The position numbers were made by a program, and so were the translations under genes. The notes beneath the pieces were generated by a model that did no database searches, had not been told where the DNA came from, and saw nothing but the letters and a program-made list of their open reading frames with translations. A stretch of 64,000 nt of DNA from Benincasa hispida (Eukaryota; Streptophyta; Magnoliopsida; Cucurbitales; Cucurbitaceae), in the NCBI RefSeq assembly GCF_009727055.1, contig NC_052352.1, forward strand, positions 28,555,283 to 28,619,282, given 5' to 3'. Positions 22,331 through 32,614 of the stretch are shown here, piece by piece (the stretch's first letter is position 1; every line of letters begins with the position of its first letter).

Positions 22331-22343
22331 AAATTTAGGGGTG
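22331..22343 (+). other. polypurine tract before the Gypsy 3' LTR
   Basis: AAATTTAGGGGTG directly precedes TGATAACGGGCAG, the LTR start. Confidence 0.6.
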
Positions 22344-22851
22344 TGATAACGGGCAGAAATGCACGTTATCATAGTGCTAAGTTCTTAAAAAATGTTGGAT
22401 TGCGTTGATGAAATATGCTAAATTGCGTCCATTAAGCATAAATTCTATAATATTGCGGCCGCATGCAATCAGCGCATTAGAACTATTGATTTTTGTATGT
22501 TTGTGTAGAATATGCATTAACGCAATACAAAGATTGCAATCATAGGAATTCATTGGTCAAGCGCAACTTAATCGCAAGGCTTTGCATTGATCGTGCTCGC
22601 AAACATTCGCCTGAGAAGGATCACTGCAACTTGCTCAATGCAACATGGTGGGCGCATCCTAGTGAAAGGATAATTAAGAGCGATGGGACAGAAAGCTGAT
22701 GACAGTCAAATCCAAATTAAGTTGATAGTCGATAACGGTCATAAAGTACATTCAGCTTTATCAGTAACAATTATCCCGCACATCAGTCAGGAATTAAAGT
22801 TATCCCATCTATACAACTAGGAGAAAGAAGCCACTTTTCACCATTGATGCT

Positions 22852-22860
22852 CTATAAATA
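22852..22860 (+). promoter_or_regulatory. TATA box in Gypsy LTR
   Basis: CTATAAATA lies mid-LTR; the related LTR at 45622-47418 has CTATAAATAC at 46161. Confidence 0.6.
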
Positions 22861-23076
22861 CCAAGGGCATTCTTCAGAGAAGGGGTTGACGAGTTAACCA
22901 GTTGCTTCTATTCATAATTTCCTTTCCATTTTAAGGCGGAGCAAGAGAAGAGTGGTGACGTCGGAGATCGCTCAGGGCAACTCAAGAGAGAACCTTAGGG
23001 CGTAAGAGCAAAGAGCGGGCCGACTCTCGCGAAAGCGAGATTATCTTTAGAGCACGAGTAGAAACAATGTAAACGT

Positions 23077-23100
23077 CTGGCAGCAAGAAATTGCTGCCAG
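23077..23100. other. perfect hairpin with GAAA loop in Gypsy LTR
   Basis: CTGGCAGCAA, then GAAA, then TTGCTGCCAG: a 10-bp perfect stem with a GNRA-class tetraloop, about 220 bases downstream of the TATA box and so probably in the transcribed part of the LTR. Confidence 0.8.
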
Positions 23101-23996
23101 GCTCTTTATTATACTTGCATTATTATTTTGTACTTCATCTTCATATATATTCAATGGAAGTTCTATTTCTACATCTACTCACTCTCTTAATACGCATGAG
23201 TAGCTAAACTAGTCGAATGGGTTGAGAAGAACTAAGCTAACATGACCTAGGAAGTTCATTGCTTGCGATTGTCTTGTTTTATGTTGTGCAAAATACCTTT
23301 TAGAGTTACTCGAGAAAGAGTCTAAAGAAAGAACCTAATGTCTCGAGAGAGCTAGGTTAGAATCTGAACTCCAAAAAGCAAGATTAAGCTTGCATAAACA
23401 AGAGATAGGGACTTAGAGATAAGCTCTATTTGTCAACTTGCATCGCATGCATCCTAGAGATGAGAATGATATTATTTGGTCGCATATTTGTGTAGTTGTC
23501 ATGTTGTCATCGCATAAATAGAAATAGAGGTTTATGTGTAAACCCTGTAGACTTATTGCATATATCGTATGCGTTCTAGCCTTAGAAGCCGTGGTATTCG
23601 CACTGAGAGGTGGTTTACTGTTGTATGCATATTGCATGATCGCATAGCATGAACGCATTCTAGGGAGTGTTAGCCAAAACCCTTCTCAACCCATTCACCA
23701 CATGTTCATCGCATTTCCCGTTTACCAACTCTTTTCAAAGTCCGCTGCATTTTTTATTTATTTTTCAACGCAAACAACAACCCATCAATTTATTTATTTA
23801 ACCGGTTACCGCAAAGTCTTCATAAAAATCACCAACAGAATCTATTTTCATAAGTCCATGTGTTTGACCCTGGACTTACCAGGAAACTCAGAGGAATTTA
23901 CACTTGAATTCCGCTGGGGAAACTTAAGTGCACAACGTAAATCCATCAATGCATATCATCCATATTTCCACTTCATAAATACGAGCATCAACCTCA

Positions 23997-24240
23997 CGGT
24001 GTGAACTTCCTAGGGACATGAGAGTTGAAATCAATATATCACATATTTGATTTTATAGTGAACAACTTGCCCTTATTCACCTTGATCTTGATTTATGCAA
24101 ACATTTTCCCAATGGAGCAGTCGAGGTATAATCGACACGAAGCAAAGCATGAGTCTTGAAGTGAACTCTTAGGGACGTGAGAGCTAAAAAAAACATATCA
24201 TATATGTTACTAATCTCCCATTAAAGTGTTCTAACAACAT
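23997..24240 (-). mobile_element. leader fragment of a - strand Copia (host of the nest)
   Basis: It matches the untranslated leader at about 50390-50580: CCTTATTCACC..., GGAGCAGTCGAGGTA, GGGACGTGAGAGCT, CTCCCATTAAAGTGTTCTAA. The same leader resumes at 59401 and 63761, so one Copia leader seems to have been split by later insertions. Confidence 0.6.
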
Positions 24241-26148
24241 TGAAGGAACTCTAAATATAGAGAACCAATGAGCGGAAGCAAATCATTCCAAATCCCAATG
24301 TGAAAGAACATGAACATTTACAATCTAACAACACATTTATGCATAACAAATAAATTATAGCATGCTACAAAGGTAGAAACAAAGGGATTGAGTAAACATA
24401 CCCTTGAAGAACCTTTCTTCTAGTATTTCCTCAATTGAACTCAGCAACGCGTCCCACAGCATGAATGCAACACACCTCTGGAAAGTCCTCGAACAGCAAC
24501 GAGTGAAACTCGATCCTCGACCCTTAAACAGAAACTTGACACTACCACGAGGCTATCTTGGTATTCTTGATGTGAGAATCGATAAGGTGTGAGCTATGTA
24601 TGGATTTGGAAGAGGGAAGGAGAAACTAGACGATCGGGTAGATGATCGAGTAAGTGGGAGAAGGAAAAAGTCTATCATATAGACTTGTGTACTCGATCAT
24701 TTAAAAAATGAGTCATTATCGTATAGTATCCTCGATTGATTGTTTACTCTCTCAAAGCTATCATATAACTTTTTGCTCTTTGTGCGTGGATTTTTAAAAT
24801 GAAAACCATTTTCACTTTTATCCATTCGGTTGCCATAAACTTACTAAAACCACCCACTAAGGTGGTTGGAGAAAATCAAAATCAATTATCTCATAATTAA
24901 TTTATTATAAATAAATATAATAACTAATTTATCATATTATATTTATAACCTAGAGTATTAATATCACATCATATACAACATATAAACTATAGTTCTTTTT
25001 CACCTTTTATGGCATTTAATATAAATCATATTTATATTAATTCCTCCAATCAAACAATGTATCAAATACATTATATCAATTATATCACATATAATTAATT
25101 AATTTAATTATATCATATATAATCAAATTTCCTCTTGTTAATTTGAACACTTGAAATTAACCCAAAAACTGATTCTCAACATGAATTCATTAAGCTACAA
25201 AGGCACCTTATGGACCTCTAGCTTGAAGCTCCAACGATACGTGAATAGCTAACTAAACTCTTTAATCATGATATCCACCATTCATTAACTACTGGGCACT
25301 CCACTAAAGATCGATAGCTACACTCTTCGCACTACAAATATATTTCTGTGTCCATCGAATATAACCAATCAACAGTATGATGACCCTTCACAAATCGCTC
25401 ATAAGTATAGCTAGGCCAATTTACCATTTTGCCCTTGTAGTTACATCTAACTTCTTAAGTATCACTAATTCCTCTAATGAACAATACATCATAGTCCCAC
25501 TATGAGTAAACCCTTCTCGGGCCAGGAGAAGGTGTGGCGCCACAATGTTCAAGTCCCGGTATCAGCCTTAAGGGATCAATTTATCTACTTACCCCCGCTT
25601 CGGGGAAGGAGTGAATTTCGTCTTGTGTAGCTGAGTTCCCAACTCTCAATCAGATGAATCCCCAAAGTGGTAAGTTTGAGTCGGCAATCTGGCCACTCGC
25701 ACCCATGCAAATCAAAGGACTGCCCTTATAGGTAGGAGTTCCTAACTAGTCATCCAAGTGAAATGAAAATCTCTAACATGAACGATGTTATATAACGAGA
25801 CTAAACATTTCGTGGTCCGGTCTTATACAAACTCTTTTATATAGAGTATATCCTCGCTCGCATGTATAATACACGAATGGTCAAGGTCAGACCATTTATA
25901 GCACTTTACAACACATGTAACACCTACAAAGCGAGTCACACTCGTAGCGTTACCAAGATAAGGTTTCCCTCCTTTATTCATATACTACGGACCATTTAGG
26001 TTATCACTTAAAATATGATCCACTTGTATGTCTCCACATACATGCTTAAGTTACAACGATAACCAAGGATCTTATTTTATTGGTTTATGGTTAATGCAAC
26101 TAAAATATCTCATATTTCATAGATTGAAGTGAATAAAATATCTCATAT
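24241..26148 (-). repeat. LTR A of a - strand Copia (3' LTR), cut by Gypsy at its right end
   Basis: It begins (plus sense) TGAAGGAACTCTAAATATAG after AACAT. It is nearly identical in layout to 40544-41988 and breaks off at about 26148 after AATATCTCATATT. In the fragment at 59177-59400 another 80 bases follow before the CCCAACA terminus. It therefore lacks only its first 80 or so bases (in element sense). Confidence 0.75.
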
Positions 26149-26619
26149 TGGACGCACTGCTGGTGACGGTGCGTTATGAGCATAGGCTGGGAGTGGATTG
26201 TGAGTTGTACCCACCATAGTGATGTTAGGGATAATTGGTGGTGTGGCAGGCTTGGTGTCGGGTTTGGATGCGGCCGTAGGTGACGGACACGTCTTTGGTT
26301 TTGCAGGTGTCTTGGCCCTAGGCTTGGGGGTAGGGTCAAGGGGTTTTAGGTTTAGGTTGAGGGATTTTGGCCGGAAGAGTAACGGTGGTTTTGGAGGCTT
26401 TGGACGAGAGTTTCATGGTGGCTGAGGAAGGTTTCAAAGCGGACGGCCACTGGGAAGAGGTAGCTCCGCCGTGTGTGGGTTTGGTTTGGGCGAGGGCTTT
26501 GTTGGTTTTCCTAGGGCTTGAGAGGGTGAAATCGACACAGAGGCAGAGGAGTAAGAGCTTACCAGAGAGTCATTCCTAAAGCTAACACTCTGATTCTGGC
26601 TATCTGAAGCAGACGACAT
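26149..26619 (-). pseudogene. env-like ORF downstream of pol, frameshifted
   Basis: It starts at ATG 26619 in a good context (GCCACCATG) and begins MSSASDSQNQSVSFRNDSLV. It becomes Ser/Pro/Lys-rich and stops at 26434-26436. Pro/Lys/Thr-rich sequence (for example PTPKPRAKTPAKPKTCPSPT) continues in other frames to the element's broken end, which suggests frameshifts in a once longer ORF. Its place after the integrase and its low-complexity Pro-rich makeup resemble the env-like third ORF of Athila elements; a captured host fragment is the alternative. I do not see a signal peptide or a transmembrane segment in what remains. Confidence 0.45.
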
Positions 26620-26753
26620 GGTGGCCGGAGAAGCTCGAACGATGGAAGCGAGGGAGACGGAGGGGTTTAGTTTTCCTTTTTTTTTCTTTTTATTTCAGAG
26701 GGTTCAAGAGTGAAATGAAGAAGAAGAAGCATAAGAAGAACTTGAATCGTTGG

Positions 26754-26765
26754 CCCTTTTTATAG
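26754..26765 (-). promoter_or_regulatory. TATA box upstream of the env-like ORF
   Basis: On the - strand CTATAAAAAGGG, about 135 bases before the ATG at 26619. The interval is a plausible pyrimidine-rich 5' leader. Two inverted repeats lie just upstream (26786-26808 and 26900-26921). Confidence 0.55.
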
Positions 26766-26785
26766 GAAAGGAAATGGTAGTAGCT

Positions 26786-26808
26786 GACGTCAGGCGCCGC
26801 CTGACGTC
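26786..26808. promoter_or_regulatory. 23-bp palindrome with two TGACGTC half-sites
   Basis: GACGTCAGGCG and CGCCTGACGTC are perfect inverses separated by one base. GACGTC contains the ACGT core bound by plant bZIP factors. It lies some 20 bases upstream of the TATA box. Confidence 0.7.
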
Positions 26809-26899
26809 TGTAATAAATGTGAAGTTGAAGGGTCATCTCGGTTATCTAAATACTCGAGTGTTTTTGTGTTCTCAAGACGCGTTTCTTCAACTGGGCCAT

Positions 26900-26921
26900 G
26901 CGTTAGACTTGCGTCTAACGC
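26900..26921. repeat. inverted repeat upstream of the env-like ORF
   Basis: GCGTTAGAC and GTCTAACGC pair perfectly around a 4-base spacer. Confidence 0.8.
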
Positions 26922-27145
26922 GTCCGTTGTTCCAAATTCGATCATACACAACTTTTTAAAGAAAAACAAACAAGTTTCCAACTTTTGTAAAAGCAAAAAC
27001 AAAGACAATCAATCTAAAAACATCCAAACAACTAAATCATTAAATTCAAACGCATCATAAAATACAAAATACAAAAAAAAAAAGGTGGATGAAGCATCCC
27101 TGGAATATATGGCGTTGCAAATGCAGGAACACTTCGACGTGGGCC

Positions 27146-28200
27146 TCAACTGGCTTCGCGTAGTGCGAGAGATGACTTCTGGCATTCCAGTCCATCTTCA
27201 AAGTAAGGCTCTACTCTTTGGTCGTTTAACTTGAATGCGTTGGTGCCATCTTCTTGTGTTATTTCCACAATTCCATATGGGAAGATTGCTTTAATGATAA
27301 AAGGTCCTGACCACCTAGATTTTAGCTTTCCTGGAAACAAACACAGACATGAATTGAACAATAAAACCTTTTGGCCAACAATAAGTTCTTTCTTACTGAT
27401 ACGTTGATCATGCCAACGTTTTTTCTTTTCCTTGTACAACTTGTTGTTTTCGTACGCGTTCAATCGCCATTCCTCAAGCTCGTTGAGCTGAAGTTTGCGT
27501 TGAACGTCCGCGGCATCTAAGTTCATGTTCAACTTTTAACTGCCCAAAACGCCTTGTGCTTCAACTCTACAGGTAAATGACAGGCTTTTTCAAATACAAG
27601 AGAGTATGGAGACATACCTATAAGAGTTTTATAAGCAGTCCTGTAGGCCCAGAGTGCCTCATTCAGCCTCTGTGCCCAATCCTTCCGTATTGCATTGACG
27701 ACTTTCTCCAAGGTGGACTTGATTTCTCGATTTGATACTTCCACTTGACCGTTTGTTTGTGGGTGGTAGGCAGTGGAAATCTTTTGCCTAACATTATATT
27801 TTGCAAGTAATTTGGAAATGATGCGATTAAAAAAGTGCGTACCTTCGTCGCTTATCAGGGCTTTCGGCATTCCATAACGTGTAAAGATATTTCTAGTAAG
27901 AAACTTAAATACAGTAGACGCATCATTCCTAGCATAGGCCACTGCTTCTACCCATTTAGATACATAATCTACTGCAAGCAGGATGTACTGTTGGCCACAG
28001 GACAGGGGAAAAGGTCCCATAAAATCTATGCCTCAAACATCAAAAAACTCAAATTCAAGAATATTGTTCAAGGGCATTGCGTCCCTTGAAGAAATATTCC
28101 CGGTGCGTTGGCAAGGGTCATATTTTCAAACAAACTCCCTTGTGTCTTTAAAGAGGGTGGGCCAAAAGTATTCACTTTGAAGGACCTTCTCTGCGGTTCT
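27146..28200 (-). pseudogene. Gypsy integrase (- strand)
   Basis: The core has Asp in [16 protein letters not shown], Asp in [12 protein letters not shown] and Glu in [14 protein letters not shown], an intact DDE set, with YHPQTNGQ before the Glu. The C-terminal module RWSGPFIIKAIFPYG follows LKSRW. Two open frames (28020-27529 and 27532-27146) overlap by a few bases, so one stop or frameshift separates core from C-terminus. The upstream zinc-binding part (28200-28020) is in poor shape. Confidence 0.8.
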
Positions 28201-28244
28201 TTGCCCACCAAAATGCCCTCCGTAGGGAGAGTCATGACACTCAG

Positions 28245-28838
28245 CTAAGATGCGTTGTGTTTCCACCTCCGGAACGCATCGACGCAGTATGGAGTCGGTT
28301 CATCCCAAAAATAAAACTTGCTATCATGAATTAACCGTTTCTTCTGCTGAGAGTTGAAGTTCTCAGGGAATTGCTTGGTGGATAAATAATTGACTATGTC
28401 CGCATACCAAGGTTCTCTGTCTTCAACTCTAAATAGACTTTCATCAGGAAATGCATCCTTGATTTCACTTTCTTGGGCTTGCATTTCTTGATTCTCTAGC
28501 CTGGACAGGTGGTCAGCCACCTGATTTTCTATTCCCTTTCTATCTTGGATATCGATATTAAACTCCTGTAGCAGCAGCACCCACCTTATCAATGTTGGCT
28601 TTGCATTTTTTTTGCTCATCAGGAATTTTATGGCTGACTGGTTGGTGTATATGGTGGCTGATGCACCAACTAAGTAAGATCGAAACTTTTCAATACCAAA
28701 CACTACAACCAACATTTCCTTTTCAGTAGTGGTATAGTGTTTCTGAGAGTCATTTAATGTTTTAGACGTGTAGGAAATGGGATGTATCAAGTTACCCTTC
28801 TTCTGCCTTAACATTGTTCCTACTGCCACTTCACTCAC
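28245..28838 (-). pseudogene. Gypsy RNase H and connection domain (- strand)
   Basis: YTTTEKEMLVVVFGIEKFRS and QVADHLSRLENQ identify it. The usual C-D-A-S start is read as stop-D-V-S, and the T-D-H motif is T-N-Q (YTNQSAIKFL), replacing a conserved Asp. RNase H activity should be lost. Confidence 0.75.
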
Positions 28839-28859
28839 GTCTCACATAAGAATAAAGCG

Positions 28860-29834
28860 CTGCATTCAGTCTGGTGCTATCAGTACTGAGGCTGTCGTCA
28901 ATGCATACTTTAAAGTTTCAAACGCATCAATGCAGTCTTCATTAAAGTCATAGGGTTGGTTCGCCTCTAGTAATGCACTCAGAGGTCGCACAATCTCAGA
29001 GAATACTCTAATGAACCGTCTATAGAAGCCAACATGCCCTAGAAAACTTTGTAAAGTTTTAACATTTTCTTGTGGTGGAAGTTTTGAAATGACATCTATT
29101 TTGGCTTCATCTACTTCCAAGCCAGCCTTAGATACTTTGTGACCCAAGACAATTCCTTCAGTCACCATGAAGTGACATTTCTCCCAATTCAACACCAAGT
29201 TTGTCTCCTCGCATTGAGCGAGGACGGCCTCCAAATTATCTAGGCATGACTTGAATGAGTCTCCAAAGACTGAAAAATCGTCCATGAAGACTTCAACGGT
29301 CTTTTCTAGGAAGTTAGAGTATATGGCCATCATACATCATTGAAATGTCCCTGGTGCATTACACAGCCCAAAGGGCATGCGTCTGAATGCAAATGTTCCA
29401 AAGGGACAAGTAAACATAGTCTTCTCCTGATCTTTCGGATCTATCAGAATCTAGTTGTAACCAGAATAACCATCGAGAAAGCAAGAAAATTCTTTACCTG
29501 CAAGTCTGTCAAGCATTTGATCGATGAAAGAAAGGGGGAAGTGGTCATTCTTAGTTGCTGCGTTGAGCTTCCGATAATCCATACAGATGTGCCAGCCCGT
29601 GACAGTTCTCGAGGGTATGAGTTCATTATTACTGTTGACTATCATGGTCGTTCCCTCTTTCTTGGGAACACATTGGACTGAACTTACCCAACTACTGTCA
29701 GATATCGGATAAATAACTCCCGCATCCAACCATTTTAAAATCTCCTTCTTGACCACTTCTTTCATTATGGGCTTCAGCCTTCTTTGAGGCTCGATTGACC
29801 CCGACTTCCCTTCTTCCAGCCTAATCTTGTGCAT
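28860..29834 (-). pseudogene. Gypsy reverse transcriptase (- strand)
   Basis: Two frames, 29834-29451 and 29333-28866, with the intervening sequence (PFGLCNAPGTFQ) interrupted by stops. MDYRKLNAATKNDHFPL, then VFMDDFSVFG (FMDD catalytic motif intact), then NLVLNWEKCHFMV and FLGHVGFYRRFI are seen. Breaks are few, so this copy is younger-looking than the + strand one. Confidence 0.8.
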
Positions 29835-30013
29835 GCAATAAGATGGACTTATCCCACGAATATCTGCAAGCGTCTAGCCTATTTCACGCTTGTGCTTTTT
29901 CAACATCTGCAAGATAGATTTCTCATTAGGCTTTGTAAGATTTGCGAAAATGATCATAGGTACAGTGTTGTTGGTTCCAAGGAATGCATATTCTAAGTGT
30001 CCAGGTAACTGTT

Positions 30014-30856
30014 TCAACTCGAGTTCTGGTGGTTCTTCAAGTGATAGACGCGTTGGTTTTGTTCGCCCTCACTCAGACTTGGCGGCTCTGATTCCTTCAA
30101 GCTCTCCTCCAACGCGAGGACCTCATATACATGAGTCTCTTCTTCAGGCAATTCAATGCTGTTTAGTTGACAATCTTCACTGTCTGGGAACTTTAATGCG
30201 TTGAGCACATTAAACTTCACCTCTTTATTGTCCACGCGCATAGTTAATTCACCTTTATGCACGTCAATTAAAACTTTCCCGGTAGCTAAGAAAGGGCGTC
30301 CGAGGATAATTGGTACCTCCCTATCTGTTTCATAATCCAAGACAACAAAGTCTGCTGGGAATATGAGATTGTCAACCTTCACCAAAACATGTTCAATCTT
30401 CCCTTCTGGGTACTTAATTGTTCTGTCAGCGAGCTGAAGGGTGACAGAAGTAGGTTGTGCTTCACCAATCCCCAATTTCTTAAAAATTGAAAGTGGCATG
30501 AGATTAATGTTGGCTCCTAAATCGCACAACGCATGACCCACATCCAATCCTCCTATCAAATAAGGAACTGTGAAGCTCTCAGGGTTCTTCTGCTTCTTTG
30601 GTAGATTGTTGCTTACTAACGCGTTACATTCTTGCATTAGTGCTATCACTTCCTTCTCACTGACTTTTCTCTTCTTCGTTAAAATTTCCTTCAGAAATTT
30701 TACATACGTTGGCATCTGCTCCAAAGCCTCTATAAGTGGAATGTTGATGTGCAACTGCTTTAGAAGCTCAAGAAAGCACTTGAATTGATGTTCATCATTC
30801 TTCTTCATCAGACGCCTAGGGAATGGTGCGTTCAGTGGCACCTCAGGCTTTCCCAC
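30014..30856 (-). pseudogene. Gypsy gag C-terminus and retropepsin (- strand)
   Basis: An open frame of 280 codons. ALCDLGANINLMPLSIF has the normal D-L-G active site, and VPIILGRPFLATGKVLIDVH is the flap-side block. An acidic linker follows. The gag-side part (RRLMKKNDEHQFKCFLELLK) matches 17068-17820. Confidence 0.75.
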
Positions 30857-31299
30857 GTTAGACTAGATTCTGAATGGCTTGCAGTCTCGGGCGTTCTTTC
30901 TTCCTGATCCATTGAACGTGTAATGCGTTCTTTCAAAGGACTGCTGTTTCTTGGATTCATTCTTCTTTCTTCAAGAGAACTCTTCCACTCCCGCAATGTC
31001 ACCAACGTGACATTGCTCCTTCCATTTTATTGTATTCCCAAAGTATTTGGTATTGCTAGGTAAGGAACTCCATGCTGCCTGTATTTCAACTCGCTTAGCT
31101 ATCTGCCCTACACTGGATCTCCAGGTTTCTAATTGATGACGCCTTGACTTTTCAACAACGCGTCGTCATTTCTGGGCTATGTACTCCTTTAATATGTGTT
31201 CTCAAGCGGAGATCCTGAGATCGATGCATGTTCTCTCTATGAAGGTTGTTGATGTTGCGATTCGTTTGTTGAAATGGCAGGCGGCGGTCAATTCCTTTG

Positions 31300-32215
31300 T
31301 GATGGTTTCGCCCCTGGGTGGTGCTCCTTACTGATTTCCTTATGTCCAAGAAACATTTGGATGGTTTCTCCATCCAGGGTTATATGTATTAGAGAATGGG
31401 TTGTTTTTGATGAAGCATACTGATTGAAGGTTTTGTGGACATTCAGCATAGAAGTGAGGATCTCCGCAGCCCACACAGCTGACCGTCGGCTGCCCAAACA
31501 CCTCTACCTGATTCATTTTCTGCTGATTTGATGCGTTTCCTAACGTTATGTTCTGTAGAAGGCTGGTCATCATAGCCACTTGAGTAGAAAGTATGGCTAT
31601 TGCATTGGCATCAACAGAATTAACATTCTGAGATTTCCTTCTCCTGTCATTTCTTCCATCATATGTATCATCCACCCATTCCATATTGTGTTTAGTAATG
31701 CGGTCTAGTATCTCTTTAGCCTCAGTATAGGATTTGTCCATAAGTCCACCAGCTGCTGCTACGTCTGCTGCCATCTATGATGCTCTATTTAGTCCTCTTT
31801 GGATAGTCAGTGGTAGTCCATGGTTTGGGCAATTTTTGACTAAGCCCTTAAAACGCTCCCATGCGGTGCTTAAGGTCTCAGTATCTTCTTGTTCAAAGTT
31901 CATAATCTCTCGAAGCCTCCTCGCGTTGGTGGTAGGTGGGAAGTATTTTTGCATAAATTTTTCCACCAACTTCTCCTAGGTGGTGATTTCACCAGGCTCC
32001 AGTGAGCTCACCCATTGTTTTGCGTCATCACGCAAAGAATAGGGAAACAAGGACAACTTGATTGCCTCTGAGGTGATTCTAGGAATCACAAATGAATTAC
32101 ATGTTTCCAAGAAACGCTTCATATGGGTGTGAGGATCTTTACCATGACCACCCCAAATTGTCCAGCAGTCTGGAGCATTTGGAGCATAACAGATTTCATT
32201 TCGAACCTGTTCCAT
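31300..32215 (-). pseudogene. Gypsy gag (- strand)
   Basis: Three consecutive open pieces (32215-31976, 31969-31775, 31774-31340) read as one gag broken by single stops. They contain HMKRFLETCNSF, YSLRDDAKQWVSSLEPG, FPPTTNARRLREIMNFEQ and a zinc-knuckle-like CVGCGDPHFYAECP. Confidence 0.75.
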
Positions 32216-32590
32216 CCTGGAGAGAAATCATACAGTACAGGGGACGCGTATTCCCTCATGGGACGCGTATTCCCTCATGGGACGCGTGCTGCTATTCGCC
32301 ATCAGGATCGGATTCTGTGCAGCATGAGCTAGTTGCTGATTTGGTTGTTCTTCCGCCATTGCTTCATGCCTGTTCTATTGTCTAAGAAATTGCTGCCTTA
32401 ACCTTCAACGACGGTTGGATCGATTCCTACGCCAAAAGGTCCTTTCAATCTCGGGGTCGTATCTAAATTTAGGAGTGCTCTCCCTGCTCATAAATCTTCA
32501 CAAGCTTATGCGTAGCTTGTAATACTCCCTCGACTGAAGTGTTCCTACAACAGATACAAACGAAATTTCTGGTTAGTTCTTGTTTCTGAA

Positions 32591-32608
32591 TCCCCGGCAA
32601 CGGCGCCA
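32591..32608 (-). other. primer-binding site of the - strand Gypsy
   Basis: On the - strand TGGCGCCGTTGCCGGGGA, the standard Athila/Tat primer-binding site, six bases after the LTR end. Confidence 0.85.
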
Positions 32609-32614
32609 AAAACT

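Larger units (their letters stand above)
17046..23996 (+). mobile_element. 5'-truncated + strand Gypsy (Athila-like) with 3' LTR
   Basis: Protease, reverse transcriptase, RNase H and integrase lie in Gypsy order (17068-20850), followed by 1.5 kb of noncoding DNA, a purine tract and a 3' LTR (22344-23996). The gag front, primer site and 5' LTR are missing. The protein blocks ([41 protein letters not shown]) are of the Athila/Tat branch. Confidence 0.85.
22344..23996 (+). repeat. 3' LTR of the + strand Gypsy
   Basis: Starts TGATAACGGGCAGAAATGCA, homologous to the Gypsy LTR starts at 45622 (+) and 34155 (-). The end at about 23996 (ATCAACCTCA) is inferred because Copia leader sequence begins after it. 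It is rich in CGCA/GCAT words. Confidence 0.65.

Noticed and set aside
26219..26579. Gly/Val-rich + strand ORFs
   Set aside because: They mirror the Pro/Lys-rich env-like ORF on the - strand, which has the better start context, TATA box and position.
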